Shown here: piece after piece, positions 1-10,460 of the stretch
Layout of the letters: every line of letters starts with the position of its first letter
How positions within the stretch are numbered: the first letter of the stretch is position 1
Assembly (NCBI GenBank): GCA_031835245.1
Contig: JAVKOQ010000039.1
Span: 215,834-279,833 of the forward strand
DNA: 64,000 nucleotides
Source: Balamuthia mandrillaris
Taxonomy: Eukaryota > Discosea > Longamoebia > Balamuthiidae
Direction: 5' to 3'
Position numbers and translations under genes: made by a program
Notes under the pieces: model-generated
Told to the model about the DNA's origin: nothing
The model's database searches: none
What the model saw: only the letters and a program-made list of their open reading frames with translations

Positions 1-388
1 CTTCCTCTTCCTCTTCCTCTTCTTCCACTGCGCTGCTCAAAACTTCTTCTTCATCTTCTCCCTCCTCTTCCTCTTCTTCATCTCGTTTTCTTTTGTTCTG
101 CTTGTTTTTGTCGACAGCAGCGACCTCCTTCTTCCGTCGTCGCTGCAACCCCACGCCGAGTCGCTTGCGAGGAGGGGCAGGGCCTCCACCACCCCCGTTG
201 CCGTCCCCTTGCTTCGCTTTGCCCTTCGCGACCTTGCCTCCTCCCACCACGCCCACTTTCCTGAATGAATGATTTTCGATCGGATGGATATAAAATATGT
301 GGTTTTTTTTTAAAAATTTGCTCAAAGCGAAGAGAGCAAGTTTGGGCAGAAGAAAAACAAACCTTGCGGTCGCCACGGTTCTAGGCAT
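1..388 (-). CDS. 5' part of an unrecognised basic/acidic protein (runs off left edge)
   Basis: Two exons on the minus strand, 388-363 and 260-1, are joined by a 102-base GT-AG intron (donor GTTTGT, acceptor TTCATTCAG). The start ATG at 388 reads MPRTVATARK, then a Gly/Lys-rich stretch, a basic PPRKRLG segment and a long Glu run that continues past the window edge. No enzyme domain is visible in the roughly 95 residues available. The first ten residues match seven of ten in the histone H3 start MARTKQTARK, so a divergent H3-like protein or a histone mimic is possible, but the histone fold would lie outside the window. The splice preserves the frame exactly, which supports the model. Function unknown. 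Confidence 0.6.
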   Translation of the reverse strand, partial: MPRTVATARFVFLLPKLALFALSKFLKKNHIFYIHPIENHSFRKVGVVGGGKVAKGKAKQGDGNGGGGGPAPPRKRLGVGLQRRRKKEVAAVDKNKQNKRKRDEEEEEEGEDEEEVLSSAVEEEEEEEE

Positions 389-603
389 CCTCCTCCGCTA
401 TGAAACAGGTCCTTCTTTCTTGGTTGCGGCCAGCCTCTTATTAGTTTGTTTTGGATTCTTTTTTTTTCCGTAGTTCCTGGAAAAATTTCAGGAAAAAAGG
501 TGAATTATTTGAGCACAACATCAACACAACAAGTGCTGAACATCAAAATTTTTCTAAGAAATAAACATTTTGAAAAGATATCGACATTAATTAGCTCGCG
601 TCG

Positions 604-808
604 TCATGGAATATTAACTGTTAAGTTGTCTTGTGGCGAGATGAGCGCAATCGCTTCGCCAGTACAGCGTTCTGGCGTGGGGAATGCTGCCACAAGACCT
701 ACTCTCGTTGGGAGGAGTGGTTCACCCTCTGACGCACAGCATTGTGGGAGGATCTCTCCAGCTCCCAATTGCACTGCAAGTAAAAGCAAAAAAAAAACTT
801 TACTTACC
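604..808 (-). CDS. Possible last two exons of an unrecognised small gene
   Basis: On the minus strand a textbook intron (donor GTAAGTAAAG, acceptor TTACTTGCAG) occupies only 807-774, 34 bases. Joining across it keeps one open frame that continues to a TGA at 604-606 and reads like protein (for example GAGEILPQCCASEGEPLLP). Upstream the frame stays open to about 988 but has no ATG and crosses a T14 run, so the 5' end is unresolved. No family recognised. It could also be a spliced non-coding transcript or chance. Confidence 0.3.
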
Positions 809-920
809 ATTATCATCCAGCCACACGCAAAGCCCTCCGCCAGCAAGGAAGCATTGATGAAGACACAAGGAGACGAACAAAAAAAAAAAAAAACAAAAGT
901 GGAAGAAACGGACCACGGCG

Positions 921-931
921 GGTGTCGAACC
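921..931 (-). promoter_or_regulatory. tRNA B-box-like element followed by a T run
   Basis: The minus strand reads GGTTCGACACC, matching the RNA polymerase III B-box consensus GGTTCGANNCC. A run of about 14 T follows within 45 bases on the same strand. No matching acceptor stem or A box was found, so this is not a complete tRNA gene. Confidence 0.4.
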
Positions 932-988
932 AGGGGACTCAAGGCATAACCATAAAAGGAGCAAACGTGCCCTTCCGGAGAGATGCAA

Positions 989-1465
989 TCAAATTTGGGA
1001 AAAGTTTCCTTAAAAACTATATAGGGCTTGCCGAAGGGTATAGCAAACCACCCCTTGTTCCCCCCTTTTCGTATCGTTATTTTTTTTTCTTTTATTCGGT
1101 TTGGTTTGGCAAAGCTCCCCAACGCCAAGACTCCAGCAGAGGGGGAAGCGTCCTCAAAGGGGATAAAAAGAGGGGGGACAAAAAAAGAAAAAAAAAACGA
1201 AAACAACAACATACTACTACTTGCAAAGAGAAGAGACCGAAGCATTAAAAAGGAGTGCATTAAGGAGTTCTCTTGCTTATGTTTTTTTTTTTTGGGGGGT
1301 TGCATCTTTTCTTTGTCTCAAACTCCTCAAGAGAAGCTGAAGCAGAGAGTTAGGGAAGAAAGAGGTAGGTCGAGAAGACTAAAACTCCGTCTCCTTGACC
1401 GTGCACGCTTTGCATCTACTTGCTTTTAAACACAACTTCGATTGCAGGAAAAAAGGCTTTTAGCG
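989..1465. other. Intergenic / 5' region of the PH-domain gene
   Basis: A- and T-rich tracts without a convincing coding frame. A pyrimidine-rich stretch ending TTCGATTGCAG at 1436-1446 looks like the acceptor of a 5'UTR intron of the gene that starts at 1466. Confidence 0.4.
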
Positions 1466-4400
1466 ATGGCCGACGCTCCCCCTAAAAACAAGTCCTCTGG
1501 AGGAACGGAGACCGTTCCAAAACGAAGAAGAGATCCTGACGGAAGACGAAAACATACGACGCACACCAACAGCAATAAAGAAAGTGAAGGAAGAAGAAGA
1601 AAAGGGGAAAGAAAAGAGCACCAAAAACCTGCCTCCTCCGACAAAGATCGGAAAACGGCTGCGTCTTCTGCTTCGGCTTTTACTCCTACTTCTTCCTCAA
1701 ATTCTGTCGTTGCAACATTAAAACGAAATGCAAGGAAGGAAGGAGGTGGCAGGCACTCGCTCTCTTCCATCGACGGTGTTTCATCCGCAGCTCGGAGCAA
1801 GACGATGGCAACGAACATCAACAACAAAACACCAGAGGAAGAAACAGAAGAGATAGATTCTGCGGCTAAGCGAGCGAGGACATTTGGCGAACGTAAAGAG
1901 CGAAGAAGAAGCTGGAACCCCCATTCTTTTGCCTCAGACTCACGTATCAACACTTCCAAAAGAGAGGAGGCACACATCATCATCGGTGTTGAGAGAACGA
2001 GCCCTAGAGCGACGGAGAATGCGGACCCTTTACCTCGCCCCAACGACTCCCCTTCTTCCAGGTCTCCTGCGTCTGCTTCTCCTTCTGTTGCTTCATCAAC
2101 CTCCACTTTCAAAGAAAGGCGAATATCGGTTGGAAGAAGAGAGAAGCGAAAGTCTCTGCCGGCGGCTTTGGGCATCGGCGTCTACAAAGATATGTCAAGA
2201 GAACACAACAACGTCCACAGTGTCAACGGGAACAACAGTCCAACTCTGTCCCATAACAGCAGAAGACCGTCTTCTTCACGCCAGAACCGTTCTCCCAGTG
2301 CTCTGGACGTCCCTGCTGCTGACGATAAACTTCACCAGGAAGAGCACGAACAAAGCACAAGACGAAGAACATCGTCAGTATCTGTACCCCCTCCTTCTCA
2401 TCAAGAACAAGAGAGAAACGTCATCAGCAGAACCGGTCCGGAAGAAGAGAAAGAGCCAGGAAAGAGGGAAGAACGCTCTTCCTCTCTGGCTTCTTCTGGT
2501 AGTCTCCCAACCAAGAAATCCAAAGGGGAAAGGAAAGAAGAAGATCCCAAGAAAGAAGAGAAGAAGGAGCCAAGCACTTCTTCAGCTCCACAATCAGTTG
2601 TTCCTTCTCTTGGAGCCATCCCATCCTCAGAAGGAATAGGAGGAACAACCAGCAGAAGAGGGAGCAGTCCTTTGACTTCGCCCACTTCCTCTCCTCTGAA
2701 CTCTCCCAGTTGTCGGCGTCGTCTGTTGGTACAGGCGGAGAGTCCCATGCAACAAAGGATCCTGCAAGCTCATCGAGCCTTACAAGAGCGAACTCGTTCT
2801 TCTCCGTCCACGTTTGCATCCTCGTCTTTAGCTCCACTTCAAGCTGGCAACCATACCGACACCAACGGTACATTTCGAGAAGAGATGCCACCCGATAGGA
2901 GACATTCAATGTTTGAACAAGATGGAGAGGACGAAGGAGGAGAAGAAGACATTCGTCAACGGGCTTCCACAAGTCCACGAGCCCTTCTACGTGAACAAGA
3001 AGACTATCACTCGTCATCAAAGTCCGAAACATCAGCCACCGCTGTTTTGCTCTCCTCCTCCACCTCCTCCTTCCTCTCCGCTCATCGAGGGTCTTCCTCT
3101 CCGGCCACCCCTACACTTCAACGTCGAAGCCATGTCCCCCCTCTGGCCACCTCTGTCTCCGCCAAGACGAGGGCAGGCCTTCATACGCATCAACAGCATG
3201 CCCGCGGCCAAAGGAAAGCGGAGAGCATGAGAGAGGCCAAGATCAAGAGGCGTCGCTCCGCCAACGAACTGCTTTCCAAATACTTTCCGATGCGTTTGGG
3301 AGAGCTTAAGAAGGCATCCGCCTCTCCATCTTCTCCCACAGGAGGAGATTCTTCAGAGGACAGCGATAAGGACGGTACGGAGGATGAACAAGGAGGGGTT
3401 GCGAAGGAGAATGCATCCGCCACCATGAGGTTAAGAAGGAAGAAGCATCGTTTGAGCGGCTTTGGAAGAAAGTCCTCACAACAAGATGCAAGCTCTTCCG
3501 GATCCTCCATTCCAACAACGAATGGATACAGCAGCAGCGGAGGTTGGCAACGGGCGAGTCTAGGTTTAGCGAGCGGTGGATCCACCGGGTTGACAGACAC
3601 AGATGAGAGCGAGAAAGAACAGGAAGGCTCATTCTTCCGAAAGAGAGAAGGCGGTGGCAAAGAGAGTGCCGCTGAGGGAGAAGACCGAGGAGAAGGGAAC
3701 ATTGCTGGCGAGGAAGACCGGGCGGTCGTAGACGAGACAGAGGAGGAAGCCGAAGATAGAGCCAAAAACGAAAAGGCTGCTCTCAGCGAGAAGGACAGGC
3801 ACTACATGCTCAAGATGCATGCCTACCTCGAGGAAGGCATTCAGTACATCATGAACACGATGACGAGATGGGCGGTAGTTGCTTCGGTTGCTGCCAGCGA
3901 CTCTTCATATTCAACCTCTTCTTCCTCCTCTGCCTCTCAACGTCATGGTTTCTCCTCTTCGTCATCCTCGAGCAAAGGTGAGAGGGTGAAAGCTTCCAGC
4001 ATTCTTCGCTACGTTGATGGCACCATCGACATCCTAAACTGTTTTAAAGAGACCCAACTACGAGCCACCAACAGCGCTCGTTTTACTCCATCCTCGACCA
4101 TCCGAACCTCCGTTCGTGGTTCCTCCATCTCTTCCTCTTCCTCTTCTTCGTGCTCTTCTTCTTCCTCTTCCAACACACAAGCGGCGCTTCACGAGGCGGT
4201 CAACCGACTGTTAGAGCACCTGATCCATGTGAAGAAGAAGGCGCAGCACGTGTGGACGCCTCAACGCATCACCCACTACTATCGTGTCATCTACTCCATT
4301 CGAGAGTTTCTTGAAACAGGAGAGATGCCAAAGGACGTTCGTGCGGTGAGGATGCCGGTGTTGGCTCCGCTACCAACAGCTCGCCTTGAGAAGCGTCTGC

Positions 4401-6126
4401 TGGAGAATCGTCTGTCTCTTCCGTCTTCTTCTTCATCGTCTCCATCTTCTTCTTCTTCTTCAAGCTTATCGATGCAGCTGTTATCGCCGCGAGCTATAGA
4501 GAACAGGCACGTTCCAGAAGAGCGGCCGTACATGAAGGCCACGTTTCACAAAGTCAAAGTGTCCAAAGCACATCATCATTCATCTTCCTCCTACCCTTCC
4601 CCGTATTCTTCGTCCTCCTCTTCCTCCTCGTCTTCCTCCTCGTCGTGGAAGAAGAGGTGCTTGGTTTTGTTGAAGACCCGGTTAGAGGTCGGCAAACACC
4701 AGGATGACTGGGACAGCCACACTGGAGCCTTCAAGAAGGGAAGCGGTCAGTGGAGCCTCGACCTCCGTAATATCAAAATGGTGACCGCTCTCTCCTATTC
4801 CTCCTCCACTTCTTTTCCCTCTTCGTTGAGGGAAGTGGCCGCCGGCGGAGGGAACGGAGGCGGCGAATGGATGGGAGAGGAAGGCGGACAAAACTGTGGG
4901 TTCCGCGTGGCCTCGGTCGATGGGCATGAGCTTCAGGTGCGGTGTAACCAGCGGGCGGAAATGGCGGAGTGGATGTTGGCCATCGATGGTATGGTCATGC
5001 GCAACTTTGCCAGCAGAATGGAACCTCCGGAACTTAAGGTTTGTTGTGTCTTTTTCTCTTGCTTCTTTCTTGTAATGGTCTCCTGTCCTTGCTCCTGTCC
5101 TCTCTCAAGTCTGTTCTATAGTGCTAATGCAATCCTTTTAACACACAGTCGCAGCTGTTGCGGTATCTGTACAAAGAAGGAGTCAAAGGAGGGTCCGTCA
5201 AGTCATCCTATCCCGAGGAGGCCGAGGAGGAATGGCTCTATAAACCCAACTCTGGCGAGTTGGTCAGGCTGGAACATATCAACGGGCAAAGCGTCATCTT
5301 CTCCTGGAATGGGGAGATGTTAATCCCCAAGAAGCAGACACAGAGAAGAAAGGGAGGGATTGCCGCCAACGGGAGAAGCGTCTCTGGCCAGTTGGGAACC
5401 GGAAAGACGTACACCATCAAAACCTCGCGAAAGAGAGCCCAGACCCCGCCTCAGAGTGGAGTGGCTACTCCCCCCTCGGCTTCAGCAGTTAGCTCCAAAG
5501 GGAACGAGGATGAGAAAAAAGAGCACGACAAACAAAGGATGAAAGAAGAAGCGGAGGCAGCAACGGAAGAAACGAGAGAAGGACCAACGAGGACCCCAGA
5601 AGAGGAACCCATGGATAGAGCAGAGCCAGTAGAGGAAGAGGTGGAAGGCGAAGATCATCGAAGAAAGAGCATCACCAAACGAAGAACAAGCAGCGGCGAC
5701 GGCAGCTCCAAGTCCTCATCGCTTCCTTCTACTTCGTTTGAAAGAAGTGAAGAGGGGTCAAAACCACACGACTCCTCCACTTCGCTAGTGCCAACAGGAA
5801 TGGGACGCTGGAATGGCGTGTGGTTGGAATGGTATCGTTCGGTTCCGCCCTCCTTGGTGGAAGGCTCCGTAAACAACAGCCTCAGCTCCCCTCCCGCAAC
5901 TCCTCTCTTCCAAGAAGAGCCGCTCTTCCGATACTTTTGGGTTCCAGGAGATAAGGAGTTTCAGACCTCCAACGAGCAGTTGACTTGGAAATGGAGTCGT
6001 CATTTCCTGACGAGCAAGCATGGAACGGGGAGTTGGATCATGGAAGGGGAGGTGCCCAATCCGGTCGTCATGTGTCTGCAGCTCATACGCTATGCGAGGC
6101 TTGTTCAACAAGTTGGAGGCGCGTGA
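1466..6126 (+). CDS. Large Ser-rich protein with a PH domain
   Basis: Two exons, 1466-5038 and 5149-6126 (intron donor GTTTGT, acceptor CACACAG), give about 1516 residues. The first thousand are low complexity: Ser, Arg, Lys and Glu runs, no domain recognised. Residues about 1020-1188 form a pleckstrin homology domain: KKRCLVLLKTRLEVG, later WSLDLRNIKMVTAL, and the closing helix with the conserved Trp in MAEWMLAIDGMV. A poly-Ser insert interrupts it between early strands. After the intron comes a short globular block (EEWLYKPNSGELVRLEHING), another disordered stretch, and a Trp/Phe-rich C-terminus ending near VQQVGGA. PH domains bind phosphoinositides or proteins, so a membrane-linked adaptor is likely. 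That role is inference; no catalytic domain is visible. AATAAA-like signals follow at about 6195-6205. Confidence 0.8.
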
Positions 6127-6404
6127 GAGAAAGAAGCGGGAAGAGAGAATGGTTATATGTTTTTTTTTCATATGAAAAAAATGTTTTTATATTAATAAAC
6201 TACTATAAATAATAAAACAGGTTGAGCAGAGAGAGAGAGAGAGAGAGGTGCCGTTTCAGGTTGTTAGAGGAAGAGAAGGATTTGTGACGTTGGGGAGAGG
6301 ATTGCAGGAGACAGTAACTGTTCCGTGCTCTGGTTCATACTGAGGTTCATGCTCCGTTTTTATGTGTTGTTGTTCCGAAGTGTGTGCTTGTTGTGCCTAT
6401 TAAC
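6127..6404. other. Convergent 3' region with GA repeats
   Basis: Poly(A)-signal-like ATTAATAAA and AATAAT sequences end the PH-domain gene. GA microsatellites lie at about 6229-6246 and just beyond at 6420-6441. No gene seen. Confidence 0.5.
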
Positions 6405-7997
6405 TTATTGATGAGCATGAGAGAGAGAGAGAGAGAGAGAGAAGGAGAGCAGAGAGAAAACTACCATCAGTAACTGATGCTGCCTCGCCTCTCGAAGCTT
6501 CTTTCTTCTCTTCTTATACATCTTCGTCTTCGAGCACACCGTCAAAGGAACAGAGACCAACGGCGAAGCCTCGCCCATCATCGGACCATCGCCCAGCACA
6601 CGAAGGATGTATCGACGACGACCATAGTAAGAGTTAACGCGTAGTCGAAGGAAGAAGACCACAAGCCTTTTCTGGGGGTCCACGACGAGGCTGCGGTGGC
6701 TAAAGCTCTGCTTGGTGAGAGGTGTGCCGTCCTCCTCGAAGGCGTTCAGCATGAGAGGCACCGTCAAGCCGGTGCGAATAGCGGATTCGATGGCTGCGTT
6801 GCCTTCTTCATCTTCCACCTCCTCTACTTTCTGTTCTTCTTCGTTCTCGGGCGGTTCTGCATCTTCTTTCTTGAAGTGGTCTCGTTTTCTTTCTCTTCTT
6901 CTTCTCCGTTTGTCTCTGTCTTCTTCCGAAGGATGGGAGCTATGTTGTTGGTTGGAAATGGCGGAAAGAGTGACGCTGAAGCAAAAGTCTTTGTTTTGAA
7001 CGACTTTCCTCGGAGGTGCATCGTGGAAGCTGAGTTTCGGCCTCCAACAACGACAAGGGGATGGCGATGAAGAGGAAGAGAACAAGGCAGGAGTTGCTCT
7101 TTGACTGTCATCAGAAGGGGATGAAGAGGGAGAAGTTGAAGAGAGGACATTTGGAAGGGATGGTTGCACGATATCAGGGGATGTTCTATGTGGATAATGA
7201 AATGAATACGAAGAAGCAAAAGAAAATGCAGAGGCAGAAGATGAAGAAGAAGGTGAAATGTAATAGTAAGAGGGGGAGGAAGGGGCCGAAGGGGATGAGG
7301 AAGCGAGAGCAAAGACCGGAGAGGAAGGCGGTGTTGCTCCGTTGGACTCAGAAGCTGCCACTTGAGTTTGCCTCTTGGTTAATAACTCCTTACTCCTTCT
7401 CTTCTCTTCCTTTCTCTTTCTCTTCTTCATTTGTCCTTCATCAGAAGAACCAGAGAGAGCAGAAGGAGGGCAAGCGGACAAGGCAGAACTGCTGGAGCTA
7501 AAGGAAGAGAACTGATAAATAGCTTGAACTGCGTCTTGGTCTCGAAGCATCACTCTAGCTTGATAGGATGGGGGTAGGTCCACGCCATGTGCGTCTCTGA
7601 GCTTGAGCACTTTGACGTCTCTTCGATAGAGCTCCCAAGCCTTGCTCTCCACTAGAGAATAGAGGCCTGCGATGGTCCTTTCCGGGTCATTCAGGAGGAG
7701 ATAGAACATCCCCAACCCAGCTAACGAGATACTCACTCGAATGGAAGCTGATAGAGAAGGGGCAGGAGAAGAAAGCTCAGAAGAAGCAGAAGAAAAGTTG
7801 AGGCCGGAGGCTTGAAGGATGAACATGGCTTCTGCAGCAGAACGTTCTTCCGTTGGGACACTGTCCAACGAAGAAGAAGAAGAAGAGGAAGAAGTGTCGT
7901 CTCGTGGAGGAGAGAATGGGAACAAGAGCGACCCCTCCACTTGGAGAGCACGAGAAAGAGAAGAAGGCGTTTGGTGAGAGGATATATCACGCAACAT
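6405..7997 (-). CDS. Ser-rich protein of unknown function
   Basis: A single coding exon runs from ATG 7997 to TAA 6405-6407, about 530 residues. An upstream 5'UTR intron (8114-8010, GTATGC...GAAACAG) is likely, because splicing it leaves this ATG as the first. Three ordered blocks sit between Ser-rich and Lys/Arg-rich spacers: an N-terminal stretch (FYLLLNDPERTIAGLYSLVE; VKVLKLRDAHGVDLPPSYQ), a middle block (RPKLSFHDAPPRKVVQNKDF), and a C-terminal block (VPLMLNAFEEDGTPLTKQSF, then YYGRRRYILRVLGDGPM). The last two resemble a beta-sandwich of the kind seen in slime-mould and oomycete proteins, but I cannot name the family. The final 20 codons read through a GA repeat, so the C-terminus may differ. 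Confidence 0.6.
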   Translation of the reverse strand: MLRDISSHQTPSSLSRALQVEGSLLFPFSPPRDDTSSSSSSSSLDSVPTEERSAAEAMFILQASGLNFSSASSELSSPAPSLSASIRVSISLAGLGMFYLLLNDPERTIAGLYSLVESKAWELYRRDVKVLKLRDAHGVDLPPSYQARVMLRDQDAVQAIYQFSSFSSSSSALSACPPSALSGSSDEGQMKKRKRKEEKRRSKELLTKRQTQVAASESNGATPPSSPVFALASSSPSAPSSPSYYYISPSSSSSASAFSFASSYSFHYPHRTSPDIVQPSLPNVLSSTSPSSSPSDDSQRATPALFSSSSSPSPCRCWRPKLSFHDAPPRKVVQNKDFCFSVTLSAISNQQHSSHPSEEDRDKRRRRRERKRDHFKKEDAEPPENEEEQKVEEVEDEEGNAAIESAIRTGLTVPLMLNAFEEDGTPLTKQSFSHRSLVVDPQKRLVVFFLRLRVNSYYGRRRYILRVLGDGPMMGEASPLVSVPLTVCSKTKMYKKRRKKLREARQHQLLMVVFSLLSFSLSLSLSHAHQ

Positions 7998-8009
7998 TTG
8001 TTCGCACTG

Positions 8010-8654
8010 CTGTTTCGTGGAGGAGAAGAACAAACAAACGTTACAACCTAAACTTTTTACAAAAGCCGAAAACAACGAACGCTGCACGAAAAGAAAATGG
8101 CCGTGGAAGCATACCTTTCGTTCTTCGGGGGGGGAGGATGTTTTGTGTTGCTGCTTCCTTTCCGCCGAAACGAAAAAATAAAAAAAAAAGCCCAACAACA
8201 CCCACACAAAAACGTGGAAAACTCCTAGTCTGCAAAAAAAAAAAAACAGAAACAAAAAGGTGGTGGTGGACCTGCTATCAACAAAAACCGTTTTGCACTG
8301 CTTGGAGAAAATATTTGCTAAATGTTCGTCAAAGCGATCAACAACCCCCATAGGCCGAGAACATCCGCCTTTCATGGGCGTGGACCATTTCAGCTGGTCA
8401 GGCACACCATTAAGAAAGGGTGAGGGCCAGGTGGCCCCCTTGCGTTTCCTTCAAAGGCAAAGATACGCAGAATTCCGTAAACGGCGGGGGGAACAGGTGT
8501 TCGCTGGGTTTATCCTTAAATAGCAATTTTCCTTCGTGGAAAATGGTATTAAATTTCTTCTAAAGGAAAACATTAGATTAAAATTTTCGGTTTTAGGGAG
8601 CAATTAAGTCGGCGAAATGTTGTGATTGGTTGTATAAAGGCTGGGAGGACGATT
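8010..8654. other. 5' region of the Ser-rich gene and 3' flank of the aldolase gene
   Basis: Contains the inferred 5'UTR intron at 8114-8010 (minus strand) and A/C-rich untranslated leader, then unremarkable sequence to the end of the aldolase gene. No other gene seen. Confidence 0.4.
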
Positions 8655-10218
8655 TTAAGAAGAAGAAAAGAAGCTGCCAAGCCTTGCTGCGGTGTCGTCG
8701 AGGGTGGCCTTGAGCTTGGCCTCTTCCGCTGGGGAGAGAGGCAACAGGGGCAGTCTGGAAGCACCGCCCACAAAGCCCCTTCCCTGCAGATCCAACGCCC
8801 TCTTCACCGCCGGTGGACCCATCTCCGCCGTCACCAATTGGTTGATATCCACCAAAATCGATTGTAGCTGCATCGCTTCTTTCAGCAACTGTTTGCTGTC
8901 CTTCTGCTTATTCTTCTTCTGCTTCTCCTCGTCGTTGGTTGTGGTCGTTGTTGCGGCAAGAAAGAGCTCATGAAGATGACGCAGCTCCTCAGGGTAGAGA
9001 TTGGCCAGGGCCATCACGCCTCCATCTGCTCCCACCGTCAAGGCTTGCAGGAAGAAAGCCCCTGAGCCAGCCAAAACCGCAAAGTCCTTGCCTGCTTTGG
9101 CCCTCTGCAGCGGCCGTTTGATGTGCTCCACGAGTTGGGCCAGCTGCACGATGCTGCCGGTGGTGTCCTTGATGCCAACGATGTTGGGGTGGGCAGCCAG
9201 CTCCTTGATGAGGGAGAGGGACATCTTCACGCCGCCGGCCAACGGAGGGACGTTGTAGAGGATAATTGGGATGGAAGAAGCCGAGGCCACGCGTTCGTAA
9301 TGTCTCAATAGTTGTTTGTCGTTCATTTTGTCGGTAAAGTAATACTGTTTGGGTTAAAAAAGAGCGTTACTTATAACCTCACACAAAGAAGGGGCAACGA
9401 AAGCAGGAAAAGGAGCAGAAGCAGGAGAACGAGAAGAAGAAGCAGCTGAAGAAAAACACGACTACGAGCACAACGTACAGGAGTGACAATCATAGCAGCA
9501 TCATATCCCAGAGCGGCGGCCTCCTGCGTCAGCTGAATGGTCTCCTTGGTGCTGACACAACCCGTGCCGGCTATCATCCTAAAGTCCTTCCTGTCCTGCG
9601 GGGCATGCTCCGCCTCCACCACCTTCTTGGCGGTGGTGAGCACCTGCACTTTCTCGCTGGCGGTGAGGGAGGGGAATTCGCCGTTAGAGCCAAGGACAAC
9701 GAGCCCCGAGAGGCCCCTGCTGGATTGGCTGTAGAGAGCAACGTTGGCGGCGAGGGCCTCGTAGTCCACGCTCTCGTCACCCTCCGCGGAGGCGGTGAAG
9801 GGGATGGTGATGGGAGGAAGAAGCCCGCGAAAGGGGGTTGGTCCACCGACCGAGAAGAGGCGAGAAGGAGACTGAGAAAGCCAAGGCTAGCAGTTGCATA
9901 AGAAAGATGGTGCGGTACAGTTAGCTTTTTTTTTGAGGGCTGTAAATAGAAGAGAGAGAGCAAAAAGAGGAGAGAGAGAGAGAGAGAGAGAAAGAAGAGA
10001 AGAGAACGATGAAGAGAACGATGAAGAGTACGATGAAGAGTACGATGAAGAGAACGATGAAGAGAAGAGAAGCAGATAGACAAGGATGACAACAGAAACA
10101 AGAAGGAAAAAAATGCATGAACTACCTGATGGAAAAGACTGCTTTGTGAGGAACCCGACCGGGGTGCAATCCCACGACAGGTGGCCAAGCCCAGAGCACC
10201 CAAGCCTTGTCGTTTCAT
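8655..10218 (-). CDS. Mitochondrial dihydrodipicolinate synthase / 4-hydroxy-2-oxoglutarate aldolase family enzyme
   Basis: Three exons, 10218-10126, 9871-9479 and 9344-8655, all in phase, give 391 residues. Exon 1 (MKRQGLGALGLATCRG...) is rich in Arg, Ser and Ala without acids, a likely mitochondrial presequence. The rest is a class I TIM-barrel aldolase: PITIPFTA near the start, GSNGEFPSLTASEK (the pyruvate-carboxylate loop), VTPYY, the Tyr motif LYNVP, and GIKDTTGS with the Schiff-base Lys. The DapA arginine after YNVP is absent (YNVPPLAGG), and the enzyme is mitochondrial, so it resembles animal HOGA1 more than lysine-pathway DapA. HOGA cleaves 4-hydroxy-2-oxoglutarate to pyruvate and glyoxylate. 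Family assignment is firm; substrate is inference. Intron 1 contains a GA repeat. Confidence 0.88.
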
Positions 10219-10276
10219 TTTTTTTTTCTTTCTTCTTCGCTGTTTTTGTGTTCGTTTGGGCAAAGACCAAGTCGTC

Positions 10277-10423
10277 GGTTCAACTCCCACTTCCAACCAT
10301 TTATTTTCGATATTATCGGTTCGAATCCCGCTAAAAGCTATTTTATTTTGTATTGCATCGGTTCAACTCCCGCTGTGATCATGTGTTTTTTTATTATCGT
10401 CGACATTTTTTCGGTTCGACTCC
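10277..10423 (+). promoter_or_regulatory. Tandem array of four tRNA B-box-like elements, each followed by a T run
   Basis: Four copies of GGTTCRANTCC lie at 10277-10287, 10318-10328, 10360-10370 and 10413-10423, spaced 41, 42 and 53 bases. Each is preceded by TCGG-type context, followed by CCCR, and then T-rich runs within about 35 bases. All point toward the TRM44 gene starting at 10461. The spacing is too tight for whole tRNA genes and the flanks do not form a proper T stem. They look like isolated TFIIIC-type sites or degenerate tRNA 3' ends. A GTCGAC palindrome lies inside the array at 10399-10404. Confidence 0.6.
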
Positions 10424-10460
10424 CGATGTGCACAATTTTTTCTCATTATAAACAAAAAAG

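Noticed and set aside
921-931. Complete tRNA gene around the B-box
   Set aside because: No A box or 7-base acceptor-stem complement (CGTGGTC on the plus strand) within tRNA distance; the T stem has mismatches.
604-1305. 233-codon minus-strand open frame
   Set aside because: It crosses several A/T runs and its 3' half is better explained by the spliced frame at 808-604; no ATG-supported protein across the whole length.
1426-2175. 249-codon minus-strand open frame
   Set aside because: Opposite the Ser-rich PH-domain coding exon; no independent start context or similarity.
10163-10173. A fifth B-box-like sequence, GGTGCAATCCC, with a hairpin and T10 nearby
   Set aside because: It lies inside exon 1 of the aldolase gene on the other strand (the mitochondrial presequence), mismatches the consensus, and the T10 is just the 5' leader.
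10277-10423. Row of small tRNA genes
   Set aside because: 41-53-base spacing is shorter than a tRNA, and position 51:63 of the would-be T stem is mismatched in each copy.
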